DNA of 64,000 bases from Sinotaia quadrata. Its lineage: Eukaryota > Mollusca > Gastropoda > Architaenioglossa > Viviparidae. Position numbers and translations under genes: made by a program. The DNA is taken from contig CM054178.1 in NCBI GenBank assembly GCA_028829895.1, forward strand, positions 88,470,058 to 88,534,057, written 5' to 3'. Below are positions 23,208-35,018 of this stretch, one piece after another (positions within the stretch are counted from its first letter, which is position 1; each line of letters starts with the position of its first letter). Below the pieces are notes generated by a model, which searched no databases, was not told the DNA's origin, and saw nothing but the letters and a program-made list of their open reading frames with translations.

Positions 23208-24475
23208 TGTTTTAATAAAATTTGTTAGAATTTTACAAATTACAAACTTTAAAAGGAAATGAAACAAAACCTACTTCCGGCTGTGTGAAAATAAAATATT
23301 CGGAAAACAAGGAGTAAACTCAGAATAAATTTCAGAAATTTATCAAGACTACTACAACAAATAAATTAATTTGAACATTGTAAATGTGAAAATAATTTAT
23401 AACAGCAAAAAACTTTGAAAACTTTTGATCACACAGTGAGGGTAAAGACAGACAATGTTAATTTACAGTTAATAAGATGATTGGCGAAGTCTGGAGGTTG
23501 GACCCCAAGAGTTGAATCAGTCTCCAACTTAAGTCTTAGAGTTCCGTAGTCGGCCCTGTGGACTTTGGTGTTGGTCGTTCCAAGCAGGACACAACGGTTA
23601 ATGAAGAAAGGCACGCTCGCTACTCGCTGCAAAACACAGAGCATAGCGCTTAGAACAATTCTTAACTCTTCTATCTTTTTTTGCTTTCTCATCAATCATT
23701 CATCTTACAACATGTCTGCAAAAGAATTGATCAGCCCCATACATCCTTCATTCATTGATACAGTATTTATACATATCATAAGTCAATATAATTCTAATAT
23801 ATCTCAATCGAATAATTCTAACCAAACATGTGAATAATAGTTTAACACAATTTATTTCTAAGTCTAGATCGAATAGACAGCTTACCAAAGCGCATTGACG
23901 ACTGCCTTTCAAGCTGGACCAGAAATCTCGTACAATGAGTATTATCGCAGTGCCTTGCCATGGGATATGACGGAGTATTTATGGGCTCGGGTTTTGGTGG
24001 GTAGGGACTGTCCATCTAGACCTGTTTACATTTGTTTGCTTCAACACAATGTCCTAATCTCCTTGACAGCAGTTACCACACTGGTTCCTTTTTACATTTG
24101 TCCACCTCAATATTACGCATCCTATTCGTCCTTGATGGGTTTTCCCCTTCCCCTCTCTATCTCTAGCCAGAAAGTGATTGTAGCAGACTTCCTTGATTGC
24201 AATTAGAGAACTGACCAGAGTGCTCTCGCCCTTGACTGTCCATCAAGTGTGACTGCTAACAGTTTGACACGGTATGGTCCTTTCTTTCGTCAGTACAACG
24301 TGCGAGTAGTTAAATGTTAGCCCAAATCAATTAGTGACGATTTTGTCCGTCAAGCGTGACTGCGCTAACGGTTTCACAAAGGCCTTTGTTAAATTTCTAA
24401 TTGCCGTCATAAGGGCCGCATAATATCAGTCCGCGGGCCGCATGCGGCCCGGGGGCCGTAGTTTGCCCACCCCTA
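23208..24475 (-). other. Upstream non-coding part of the hAT element
   Basis: Contains no recognised second ORF. The last 60 bases are GC-rich, with ggccgcatgcggcc, a 14-bp palindrome, next to the right terminus. It presumably carries the transposase promoter and terminal binding sites. Confidence 0.7.
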
Positions 24476-25250
24476 TCCTAGAGGAACTACACCGAACGAA
24501 CTACATCGGAGCAACTACACTAGAGGAACTGAGTTAGAAGAATTGTACTAGAGCATAGGTGCACAAACTTTTAGGCCAGAGGGCCAAATTTCCAATTGAT
24601 TAGTGTGTAGAGGGCCGCCACATGGATGGCTCATTAGAAAAAAACAAAACAAATAATGAAATAATGTGCTTTACATCCGTAATAATGGTAACATCCAAAA
24701 GTCCTTCGGGGGCCGCATAGAGTCTTGTCTCGGGCCGCGGTTTGTGTACCCCTGTACTAGAGGAACTGCATTAAATTAGAGGAACCATACTAGAGGAACT
24801 GCGTTAGAGGAACTAACTGCAATAGAGGAACTGCGTTAGAGGAACTAACTACACTAGAGGAACTGCGTTAGAGGAACTAACTACACTAGAAGAACTGCGT
24901 TAGAGGAACTAACTACAATAGAGGAACTGCATTAGAAGAACTAACTACCCTAGAGGAACTAACTACACTAGGGGAACTGCATTAGAGGAACTAACTACAC
25001 TAGAGGAACTGCGTTAGAGGAACTAACTATACTAGAGGAACTACATTAGAGGAACTAACTACACTAGAGGAACTGCGTTAGAGGAACTAACTACACTAGA
25101 AGAACTACATTAGAGGAACTAACTACACTAGAGGAACTACATTAGAGGAACTAACTATACTAGAGGAACTACATTAGAGGAACTAACTACACTAGAGGAA
25201 CTGCGTTAGAGGAACTAACTACACTAGAGGAACTACATTAGAGGAAGTGC
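24476..25250. repeat. 31-bp satellite (ctagaggaact family)
   Basis: About 18 units built from two half-units, actacactagaggaact and gcgttagaggaact. The array starts at the right edge of the 3.4-kb hAT element and is split by the 201-bp element at 24554-24754. Units next to the hAT element are the most diverged. The middle is homogeneous, with 15- and 31-bp spacing variants. Confidence 0.93.
24554..24754. mobile_element. 201-bp non-autonomous hAT element (MITE-like)
   Basis: Flanked by the perfect 8-bp duplication TACTAGAG (24546-24553 and 24755-24762), again with central TA. Termini: CATAGGTGCACAAAC at the left and CAGGGGTACACAAAC as reverse complement at the right. Internal gggccgc motifs resemble the subterminal regions of the neighbouring 3.4-kb element, but the terminal repeats differ at several positions, so it belongs to a related family rather than being a simple deletion derivative. 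No coding capacity. Confidence 0.92.
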
Positions 25251-25689
25251 GTAAAAGTATCGGCGACTGAGCTAACAACGTTTATATTTGTAAGCTTTGG
25301 CCATGGTGATGACGGCAACACGGTCATGTTATGAAGGCCCATGACCTTACCTGATAATTAGGGAGCAAGTGACATAACAGCTAACTTCTATCGTTCACTT
25401 CGGTAAAGACGTACTGACAGTCTGACAGTCTCGATTGTCGCTTGGAAAGATCTATGCCTTAAGAGCAAACGCCTTGCATTCCCACATGCGTCCTAACCTT
25501 TACACCACGAATCTGTGTGTGTACACGACATGCTTTTACCTTAACACCAACTGTCTTTGCCTTTACACCATGTGTTTTTTAACACCAACTGTCTTTATCT
25601 TTACACTACTAGTCTTTACCTTTGCACCACCTGTCTTTGAATTACAGCACGCCGCTTCTTTTTACCACGACACATATTTTGTTACAGAA
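25251..25689. other. No gene seen
   Basis: Unique sequence. Repeated ctttacacca-type motifs at 25498-25635 suggest a degenerate short repeat. Confidence 0.5.
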
Positions 25690-25742
25690 CATATGTATGA
25701 GTGTATGTGTGTGTATGTGTGTGTGTGCCTGTGTGTGTGTGC

Positions 25743-25815
<73 letters not shown>
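25690..25815. repeat. (GT)n followed by (GA)n
   Basis: Interrupted GT units to about 25780, then an uninterrupted GA tract to 25814. Confidence 0.97.
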
Positions 25816-25818
<3 letters not shown>

Positions 25819-26082
25819 GTAGTGGTAATTGGTAATTACCATTGTTGACAAGTGTTCGTATTCAAGTTCTTCAGTAATACTTTTAAAATAATTTACTTTT
25901 AAAGTATAAAATGATTTGTTAAATATATATATTCAAAGTTCGTTTATTGCTTGTATGCAAATACTATTACTATTACCATCACTTTCACAAGCACTAGTAC
26001 TACTCTATCGGCACACCACTATATTATACGCAATATTATTTTGTCAGCTAGTTATATCGTCGTTACCTGTACGATTACCCCA

Positions 26083-26517
26083 GTTACTTTTGCTACTATT
26101 ACTACCACCAGTTACTCTGTTCCCATCAACACTGTTACTTTTGCTACTATTACTACCACCAGTTACTCTGTTCCCATCAATACTGTTACTTTTGCTACTA
26201 TTACTACCACCAGTTACTCTGTTCCCATCAACACTGTTACTTTTGCTACTATTACTACCACCAGTTACTCTGTTCCCATCAATACTGTTACTTTTGCTAC
26301 TATTACTACCACCAGTTACTCTGTTCCCATCAATACTGTTACTTTTGCTACTATTACTAACACCAGTTACTCTGTTCACCATCAACACTGTTACTTTTGC
26401 TACTATTACTACCACCAGTTACTCTGTTCCCATCAATACTGTTACTTTTGCTACTATTACTAACACCAGTTACTCTGTTCACCATCAACACTGTTACTTT
26501 TGTTACTATTACTACCA
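26083..26517. repeat. 51-bp minisatellite, about 8.5 copies
   Basis: Units contain gttacttttgctactatt, actaccaccagttactctg and ttcccatcaayact. Variants with one extra base (ttcaccatc) shift the frame, which is why Leu/Pro-rich and Thr-rich frames overlap. Not a gene. Confidence 0.96.
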
Positions 26518-26520
26518 CCG

Positions 26521-27300
26521 TGTGATAGATGGACTGGTTAAAGAATTTTCAGACTGGTAGGTTGATATATTTTTTCTTTCTTTATGTTTAAAGTAATCTT
26601 AAGCATCTCTTAGGTCGTAGGCGATAAAATTGCGATAAGAACTAAGCAATTCTGACGTACATGAACTCGGCTGTAACACAGTGCATTAGACATTACTTTA
26701 CACGACAAAGATGTCATTGTGTGTTTTACAGTCCTTAAATTCTTCACGTCGCAATATCGAGTACAGCAAAAGTTCAACGAATCTCTAAAACGCCCCAAAT
26801 GATTAGACTCTATGTCGGCCCTCTCGCAACATTTTCTTCTTCTTGTGTTTTCTTTCTGTCTTTCTGAGAAAAATAACGACAGAAAGCGTGAAATCGCAAT
26901 TTATGTTTATTTATTCGCCTCATACCGAGGTGTCTGGCGTGGACTTGATCGTATCAAATGGCCTGCACGTGCGTTCCGTCTCGTGACAAGTTCCCGCGGT
27001 CCAATTCCTTCAGGAAAACTGGCACATTCGTCTCTGACTGTGTCAGCTTCCATACAGAAAAATCTCAGGAGTCGCCTTTGAGGCATTTCGAAATTTCACA
27101 CTCCCTGATTCGCAACATCAGTTTATTTTAGCCGCGAAATTATTCGCAGTGGAAGAAAATAAGGGGGGAGGGGCGGGGAAGAAAAAAGTTAGCTGATATG
27201 TCCTTTATTTTGGTCAAATTGGTTTTCACACTATGTCTGATTGCCATTAAAACACAGTTGTTGCTTTCCCCCAAACTATCACTACCTTTCATCAAATGCA
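26521..27300. other. No recognised gene
   Basis: Unique sequence, more GC-rich around 26930-27060. The 89-codon plus-strand frame at 26812-27081 shows no family features. Confidence 0.5.
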
Positions 27301-27302
27301 CG

Positions 27303-27355
27303 CACATAGATAGATAGATAGACAGACAGATAAATAAATAGATAGATAAATAAAT

Positions 27356-27388
<33 letters not shown>

Positions 27389-27637
27389 TATAGATATAGA
27401 TAGATATAAAGATAGATAGAGAGAGAGATAGAGAGAGATATATATATAGAGATAGATAGATAGATAGATAGACAGATAGATATAGATATATAGAGAGAGA
27501 TAGATAGATAGATAGACAGATAGATAGATATAGAGATATATAGAGATAGATAGATAGATATAGAGATAAATAGAGATAGATAGATAGATATAGAGATATA
27601 TAGAGATATATAGATAGATAGATAGACAGATAGATAT

Positions 27638-27677
<40 letters not shown>

Positions 27678-27700
27678 AGAGAGAGAGAGAGAGAGAGAGA
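27303..27700. repeat. GATA/GA/TA composite microsatellite
   Basis: GATA, GACA, GAGA and TA dinucleotides intermix over 400 bp, with a pure TA tract near 27642-27675. The Ile/Tyr/Ser minus-strand frame is repeat translation. Confidence 0.97.
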
Positions 27701-28945
27701 GTAATAAAATCCAAGACAGCCGCACGATATTCAATAACCCGTTCAGCTTCACGCTAAACGATAATTGAATGGGTCGTTATGCTAAAAAAATAAAACCAAC
27801 TGTACTAATTAATGGGTTTTAAAAATTTAAATTACTACTTTTTATAGACATATTGATTAATTTAAGAACACATATTTAATTCAGACTGATTGGTAAAAAT
27901 TAGAATGTCAAACATGCTAAAACTAAGCATGCCCTTGGGCCACGGCCCATTTCATCCCAACGACACTGAACGGGTTTTGGGGGGAAATTGTTGCATAAGT
28001 GTTAGCCTCGGGCTTAATACTATTTACAACTTGCCTGGGCCGTGAAGAACTGTTGTGACGTAGCCAAAGGAGAGTTGGAAGCATGACCGTCAAAATACTA
28101 CGTACGTACGTATAGTCATTTCACTCACGTACGCATTTCAAAATCTTTAATGTCACATGACAAGAACTCTCAAACGCATTTTGTTCAACAAATCACTACC
28201 ACAGTGTTTTCTCCTCTTGTCTTTCTAAATATTGTGGAGTACATATAATTGCGTGTGCGTTTCTCTTCTCAGTACTGCAGTACTTGAAGTTTCCTCAAGA
28301 TTGTAATATGACACATTTCGAATTATTTTTGTCTGAGCACTACGACTACTTTAGCAAATAACATTTGTGTTTTTATACGCGTCTGGTCTGTTTTTTGAGT
28401 CCTGATCACAAACCATTTTTCGCTTCATGTGAACTGCTCCCGCCCTCTGATTTTGGCGTGTCTGCCAGCTTCCAGCAAGTGCGCTAGTTACGCGTCAGAC
28501 GCGTGGGGAGATGGAAAACTAGGCGACACCCCTTGTGTGTGCGATCGGACTACAGAAAAGTGGAAGCAAAATTCCCTGTTTCCAGGGAATATAGAGTTTG
28601 TCGTGTGTCCATTATGTACGTCTATCTTGTGCTGGAAGTAAATACCTGGCTTTCTGTAATTCAATTACTCTCTTCGACTCCTGCCAACAGGGATTGAAAA
28701 TTGAACCCCTATGGGGTGGAAATTGTTGTGATTAACACCACGACCACATACAAAGGCTGTCTGTATCCGGGGGACGAGCTGCAAGAAATGTATTAAGAGT
28801 GCATTAGCACATCGCATAAATTCGTTTATAATGTATTTCTTTGCAATGAAAACAAGGGTAAAATGCCTGCTTCAATCATTGCTGATTGTCACTTTTACAG
28901 GCCGATGAGCTGGCTTTGTTCTAAAGTTTGATCTGGACACACAAA
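27701..28945. other. No gene seen
   Basis: Unique sequence with a tacgtacgtacgta palindrome at about 28100-28113 and a moderately GC-rich stretch at 28430-28660. No confident exon. Confidence 0.5.
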
Positions 28946-28963
28946 CACACACACACACGCACG

Positions 28964-28996
<33 letters not shown>
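28946..28996. repeat. (CA)n with CG interruptions
   Basis: A CA dinucleotide tract with several CGCA units in the middle. Confidence 0.97.
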
Positions 28997-28999
<3 letters not shown>

Positions 29000-29360
29000 C
29001 AGAAATTTTGCTGAGCCTAAATGATTGTATTCACTATTTAGTCTGGTGAAGAACACTTTTATTGTACTGACAGGAGCCTGAAGAGAAAAATGACTAGACG
29101 AAGATATAATTCAGATTTTAATCAAGCATTATTTTGTAAAAGTAATGGAATGACTACGAACTATTTTGTTTAAATGTTAAAGGAACACTTTCTGACGAAT
29201 AAAGTTTAACATTTTGATTTTAAGTTTGGTCACGTGTCACTCAGGTTGGAGGGGGTAATATTATTTTCAATTAATTGTTCTTCAGACAATCTAAGCGTTT
29301 CATACCCCTCATCCCCTACATCCCTCACAATGCATTTCCGCTTCGTTATCCATTAGGAAG
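28997..29360. other. No gene seen
   Basis: AT-rich unique sequence. Confidence 0.55.
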
Positions 29361-29490
29361 GTCAAGTAGGCTACATTCTGCAATGTTCAGAAGAGCTAGG
29401 AGAGTCAAGTAGGTTACATTCTGTAGTGTTCAGAAAAGCTAGGAGAGTCAAGTAGGTTACATTCTGTAGTGTTCAGAAAAGCTAGAAGCG
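29361..29490. repeat. 43-bp tandem repeat, 3 copies
   Basis: gtcaagtaggytacattctg recurs at 29361, 29404 and 29447. Confidence 0.94.
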
Positions 29491-30399
29491 GGTGTTCGGT
29501 TAAGGAAGGGTAATTTACTACGTGAGATTCAGATGCATAAGATAAATGGGCTAAATAACTAAACATTAGAAGGGACAAAAAATAGAATATAAGAAAATCC
29601 ACTAGAATATAAGAAAATCCACACAAATCCACACATGCACACATTTCAGTCCTTTCTGACTGATCTGAACAGCAAGTCACAGTGAATCCCTGGAGGCCTA
29701 TGCATTGCCGGAAGTTCTATTTATGTTCGCCCTTTCGCCTGTCCGCTCCAGGCTTTTCGAACTGGCTGGCAAGCAAGGGAGATCACTGCGTACTCGAAAA
29801 TTAAATGTGAATACATCAAAATTTCGGTGGGTGTAGATCTTTGCGGGCCACAGGTGTTAAAAATGTTATGGAAATGGTAAAGTGAATAAACTACAGCCCA
29901 GCTACCCTCGAATTTCGAAGTTTCCCTGCATGAAAAGATTTTCAGCATCGAGGTCAAACACATTTCTTCTTAGTTTAGAGTTTCTTACAGTGGCGTTACA
30001 TAGGTAGTTTTCTTAAATAAAATCTTCAGTTAAAAGTTTTGGCACTACATAGGTAGTCTTCTTAGATAAAAAAAAAAAAACCTTCAGTTGCTGTTGCTAC
30101 TACTACTACTACAAAGAAGAAAAAGAAGACGGAGAAAAAAGCAAGACTCTTAGATTATTTTGCAAAAATTTCTAAATAATTTCATATAAACCAAAATTTT
30201 CAACCAAATTATTAAAACAACCACAAAATTGGAAAACAAAACCCTGGTGCTTGCTTGGGGTTTTCTTGGATTACACGTGACAACTTGACAAATTAATACG
30301 GTTCTGAAAAGAAATAACCTCCATTGTTGATGAACAATGTTATGTTGTCACAAACAAATACAAGGAGGTTTCACTGAGACCAAATATTTTTGTTTTGAC
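29491..30399. other. No gene seen; small duplications
   Basis: Unique sequence with short local duplications: tagaatataagaaaatccac repeated near 29583 and 29603, and an acataggtagt-containing block repeated near 29997 and 30047. Confidence 0.55.
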
Positions 30400-30720
30400 G
30401 ACCTTTACCTTTAGTTTGACTAAATATATACGTATTTGATGTAAATGTACATTTACCATTTAGTTTGATTTGAATATAGACCTTTGACTAAAGTCGACAT
30501 TTACCATTTATGATTAAATATAGACCTTTGACTAAAGTCGACATTTACCATTTATGATTAAATATAGACCTTTTTGACTAAAGTCGACATTGACCCTTTA
30601 GTTTGACTAATATATATAAATAAATATAAATATATACTTATTCGACTAAAGTCAACTTTCACCCTTTAGTTTGACTAAATTTAGACTTAATTCACTAAAA
30701 GTCGAATTTTTTATGGGATA
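30400..30720. repeat. Degenerate repeat around actaaagtcgac
   Basis: Six or more units of 45-60 bp share tttgactaaagtcgacattt and taccatttatgattaaatat, with insertions of TA-rich sequence. Confidence 0.83.
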
Positions 30721-30936
30721 AGTAGTGTCGCATCCATAATCTATTCTACAGAATCACTCAGCATTCATTCAGAGTAAATCAATATTCAGTATTAAAATAC
30801 TATGAATTCACTCTGGGGGGACTCCAAGGGGTACTCTTCCAGTCCTTCACCCGCAAGATGGGAGATGCAAAAATTATCTTAAGTGTGGAGATGACAAGAG
30901 GCCCGTTCAATAGTGTCAAAACTCCTATTGCATCAT

Positions 30937-31060
30937 TTTCTAAAGCCACTGATGTGTCGTACAGTTTTCTAAAGCCACTGCTGTGTCGTACAGTTTTCTA
31001 AAGCTACTGATTTGTCATACTGTTTTCTGAAGGCATTGATGTGTCATACCATGTTCTTAA
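30937..31060. repeat. About 32-bp repeat, 4 copies
   Basis: Units of the type ttttctaaagccactgatg + tgtcgtacag, increasingly diverged rightwards. Confidence 0.87.
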
Positions 31061-31524
31061 TGCAAGTCGATTATGTGGCCTTTGTAAATCAAATGCGGAA
31101 CAGTGATATATATATATATATAAATAAATAATATTGATATCAAGAGAGTCTATATTAGCCAGTCCTCTTATAGAATTTTCTTCTTGGATGATACTATTGC
31201 TGATGACGACAATTAGTCTCAGTTCTATGTCAGTTTCATTTTCTGAAGAACAAAGGCAGAATTGGTGGTACTGACCATCTGTACCCCCCCCGGGACGAAA
31301 GCTGGCGAGAGTATCATTTATCTGAAGTGATCGCAGGATGGAGAGATGGGAATTCTAAAATCACCCTCGGGTAGGTCTGATGTTCTTGAGGTCAAACCTT
31401 CAATCGTGCACTATTTTACCGTTCGCCTGAGACCGAAAACGGTGACATGATGATTGATTTCATTTGGACAGTGAGATTCCTGGATTCCAGTCAGTAAGAT
31501 TTGTCGAGTAACTGCTCAGTGGGA

Positions 31525-31526
<2 letters not shown>
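31061..31526. other. No gene seen
   Basis: Unique sequence with a short C-run at 31286-31293. Confidence 0.5.
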
Positions 31527-31596
<70 letters not shown>

Positions 31597-31700
31597 AGCC
31601 AAAAACACGTCCAAAGGGACAAGGCTGTAAAGCAGGACATTTAATTTGTGCTCGTGTGTGTGTGTGTGTGGGGGGGGAGAGAGAGAGAGAGAGAGAGAGC
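31527..31700. repeat. (GT)n tracts and a (GA)n tract
   Basis: A GT tract at 31527-31590, a second short GT tract, a G-run and a GA tract at 31655-31700. Confidence 0.97.
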
Positions 31701-31967
31701 GAGCGTAAGAGATTATAAACAAATTACAAAAGTATACACTCTAAACTGATAAATTTGATTGTATCAATCAGATTTTGAAGTTTCAGGTAACTAAAGTTGC
31801 ATGTACTCTTTAGAAACAGACTTCATTTCAATAAACAAGACAAAACTCGTACATCGAGCAGTGTTTATGTTTATGTTTGTGTTTATGCGTCCTGTGCTTT
31901 TTGTGTTGTTTAGGTATCTGGACAGCAACGATTCAACATTTAGACATTGACTCAGCCGTTGGCGATT

Positions 31968-32886
31968 AATTGACTGACAAAGAGATGCATTGTTATCTGT
32001 GACTGATAGGGAAAGTTTGCTATTGACTGACAAAGTGATGCCTTGTTATCTGTGACTGATAGAGAAAGTTTGCTATTTGCTATTGACTGACAAAGTGATG
32101 CCTTGTTATCTGTGACTGAGAGGGAAAGTTTGCTATTGACTGACAAAGTGATGTCTTGTTATCTGTGACTGATAGGGAAAGTTTGCTATTTGACTGACAA
32201 AGTGATGCCTTGTTATCTGTGACTGATAGGGAAAGTTTGCTATTGACTGACAAAGTGATGCCTTGTTATCTGTGACTGATAGGGAAAGTTTGCTATTGAC
32301 TGACAAAGTGATGCCTTGTTATCTGTGACTGATAGAGAAAGTTTGCTATTGACTGACAAAGTGATGTCTTGTTATCTGTGACTGATAGGGAAAGTTTGCT
32401 ATTGACTGACAAAGTGATGTCTTGTTATCTGTGACTGATAGGGAAAGTTTGCTATTGACTGACAAAGTGATGCCTTGTTATCTGTGACTGATAGGGAAAG
32501 TTTGCTATTGACTGACAAAGTGATGCCTTGTTATCTGTGACTGATAGAGAAAGTTTGCTATTGACTGACAAAGTGATGTCTTGTTATCTGTGACTGATAG
32601 GGAAAGTTTGCTATTGACTGACAAAGTGATGTCTTGTTATCTGTGACTGATAGGGAAAGTTTGCTATTGACTGACAAAGTGATGCCTTGTTATCTGTGAC
32701 TGATAGAGAAAGTTTGCTATTGACTGACAAAGTGATGCCTTGTTATCTGTGACTGATAGGGAAAGTTTGCTATTGACTGACAAAGTGATGCCTTGTTATC
32801 TGTGACTGATAGGGAAAGTTTGCTATTTGCTATTGACTGACAAAGTGATGCCTTGTTATCTGTGACTGATAGAGAAAGTTTGCTAG
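31968..32886. repeat. 53-bp minisatellite, 17 copies, with higher-order structure
   Basis: Unit: ttgactgacaaagtgatg, then cc or tc, ttgttatctgtgactgata, then ggg or gag, and aaagtttgcta. Two variable positions (gcc/gtc and ggg/gaga) label units. Units 6-9 and 10-13 carry the same variant order, giving a 4-unit (212-bp) higher-order repeat. Two units carry an extra ttgctat. Minus-strand frames are repeat translation. Confidence 0.96.
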
Positions 32887-33707
32887 TTCCTATACACTCT
32901 ATCCCCACAGCCTCGAGCTGAGTAGCTTTTACATTAGCCCCCCCCCCCCCGATTATCTGCCACTGTCTTTAAAAAAAAAAAAAGCATTTCACAATTAGAC
33001 TCCGCTTTGCTGCTCTGCAAATCATACATTGAGTCGTGTCTGCTGCGAAAGGAAGATGAAACTGGAAGTCTTCGACTTGATCTGCTGACGCGCGCGGGAC
33101 GCATTGCAAAGACACTTGCACTCCATCCCCTGGCATTTTGCTGTTGGTCAGAAAGTTTTACAAAGATATATCGTTTGAAAAGATTTGGATTGGAATAGAT
33201 TCTGACAGTGTCAGGTCCCGTAACTTTACTTTCAGTGCTCTGCTACATCACAAAGCAACAAAATTACAACCAAGAATTGTATTCTGCAAGCAATGTAGAC
33301 AGCTTGGTTAGAGATACGTCAGAACCTCTGAACAGAACACGTCTTTTGTTCGCCCACTCGGAACTGCACGTCGAATGGGTTTTTTTGGGGAGGAGGGAGG
33401 AGTGCGGTCGTGGGAGGAAAACAGATTTTGCACAGACTTTTTCACCAGGAGATTTGGATCATTCGGTGTGCAAAGATGTATTTGATTCTACTTGAAATAA
33501 CTGCTCTGAACTCTGATAAAACATATTTGTACAAATTTATACTTTCCTTCTTAAGCACAAAGTTTTTTTTTACATCTAATGTTGTTGAGTTGGTTTTTAA
33601 TAATTCTCAGTAAAGATAATTTCATTTTTTTTTTTCAAACATGAAGTCTTCTAATAATGTTGCAATATTTGTTCGACTAGTCAAATTAGAGATTTCACGT
33701 AGAAATT

Positions 33708-33738
<31 letters not shown>

Positions 33739-34130
33739 AAAACACCTTTACTGTGTTTAGACCAGTTGTAAATATATTAATTTTATAAAATCGTTTTGCA
33801 CCTGACATATTAAATTATTTATTTATTTATTTAAGATATGTTGGAATGTGGTGCAATATTCAAATGGACATAATAACTTCAACAAGACAGTACCCCGGCC
33901 TTGTAAACCCCAGGAGTCAGCAAGTGTCTGCTGAAACTCCCTAAAAAACATAAAAAAATAATTATAATTCACTAGTCTCAGTTCTCTCTCTCTTTCTCAT
34001 CTCATCTCTTCCCTTTCTCTGTCTTTGTCGCTGACTCTCAAGTACAAGCACAGTTTCTAGTTATATGGATAATAATATAATAACACTTTTTCCAATATCG
34101 TGTTTTTCTTGTTATAGGCCAAGAGTGAAT

Positions 34131-34136
<6 letters not shown>
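32887..34136. other. No recognised gene
   Basis: Starts with a C-run (32939-32950) and an A-run, then unique sequence with a TTTC tract at 33708-33738. Plus-strand frames at 33007-33198 and 33208-33495 have no recognised features. Confidence 0.5.

Positions 34137-34184
<48 letters not shown>
34137..34184. repeat. (CT)n microsatellite
   Basis: About 24 uninterrupted CT dinucleotides. Confidence 0.98.
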
Positions 34185-34190
<6 letters not shown>

Positions 34191-34939
34191 AACCTTTCTA
34201 ATGCTTGTTAGAAGAGAAATAATGTACTACAATGTTCGTCGTCAGCATATGTCATCACAAGCAAAGCATACGTCATCGCAATCAAAGCAACCGTCACACA
34301 GACTTGTCGTCTAAGTTCGCGATAGATGCACGTGTCTCAAAGTCTTCATCTCTGTCGAGATAAACGCGTCAAACATTCACCCGCAATAAAGAAAAAAATC
34401 CTTGCTGATTTGCCTGCCTGATAAACTGGTGGAAATAAATTAAAAGATCTTGGGATTGATTTGGCTGAGTTCTAAAACCTAATGTCTGGAAGGAAAACGG
34501 GATGGAGGGGTGTGTCACCTGGGGTGTAATCCAAGGGGTGCAACGCTCGCAGAGCGTCAAGAAACGTAGAGTAATAGAGTGCGATCTATAATATACACAT
34601 TTAGCAACGCACATACATGCACACACTATAGATTAGACACACGCACACAAGCAACAAACCGCGAGACTCTCGGGTTGAAAACGAGAAAAGGAGAAAAAAC
34701 GCGCGAACCGGATTAGAAGGGAGAAAGAAGGGGAGAATACTATTTCAAAGGCATGATAAGAGTCGCGTCCCCCCAAAAGCCAGGTGTATGGCATACAGAC
34801 AAACAAGCCGCAGCTCCAGTGGAATGCATTCTGTTCTGATACTGAGATGGCAGAGTTATGTGCTCTTAGATTTTCTGCGACATTACGTTAAACTTCAAGG
34901 GAAATCGTCGTGCAGGGCGTCTTGTCCTGTTGTGTCCGA
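34185..34939. other. No gene seen
   Basis: Unique sequence. No supported exon. Confidence 0.5.
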
Positions 34940-35018
34940 CTCACTCACTCACTCACTCACTCACTCACTCACTCACTCACTCACTCACTCACTCACTCAC
35001 TCACTCACTCACTCACTC
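34940..35018. repeat. (ACTC)n microsatellite
   Basis: About 20 ACTC units. Confidence 0.98.

Larger units (their letters stand above)
21054..24475 (-). mobile_element. Complete hAT (Buster-like) DNA transposon, 3.4 kb
   Basis: The element is bounded by terminal inverted repeats: CAGGGGTGGGCAAAC at the left, and TAGGGGTGGGCAAAC as reverse complement at the right. It is flanked by a perfect 8-bp duplication, TCCTAGAG. Subterminal regions at both ends carry several GGGCCGC motifs. The transposase is encoded on the minus strand at 21396-23207 as one uninterrupted frame. About 1.27 kb of non-coding sequence lies upstream of it (23208-24475) and 340 bp downstream. Intact termini, perfect target duplication and an intact ORF together suggest a young insertion. 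Whether it is still active cannot be judged from one copy. Confidence 0.95.

Noticed and set aside
21396..23267. Start of the transposase at the upstream Met (623 codons)
   Set aside because: The first 20 codons are hydrophobic and AT-rich, unlike a transposase N-terminus. The Met at 23207, followed by a basic KKRK, fits better.
25916..26560. 214-codon Leu/Pro-rich and 170-codon Thr-rich frames
   Set aside because: Translation of the 51-bp minisatellite. Frame changes coincide with one-base unit variants.
27282..27752. 156-codon Ile/Tyr/Ser frame resembling a membrane protein
   Set aside because: Direct translation of GATA/TA microsatellite.
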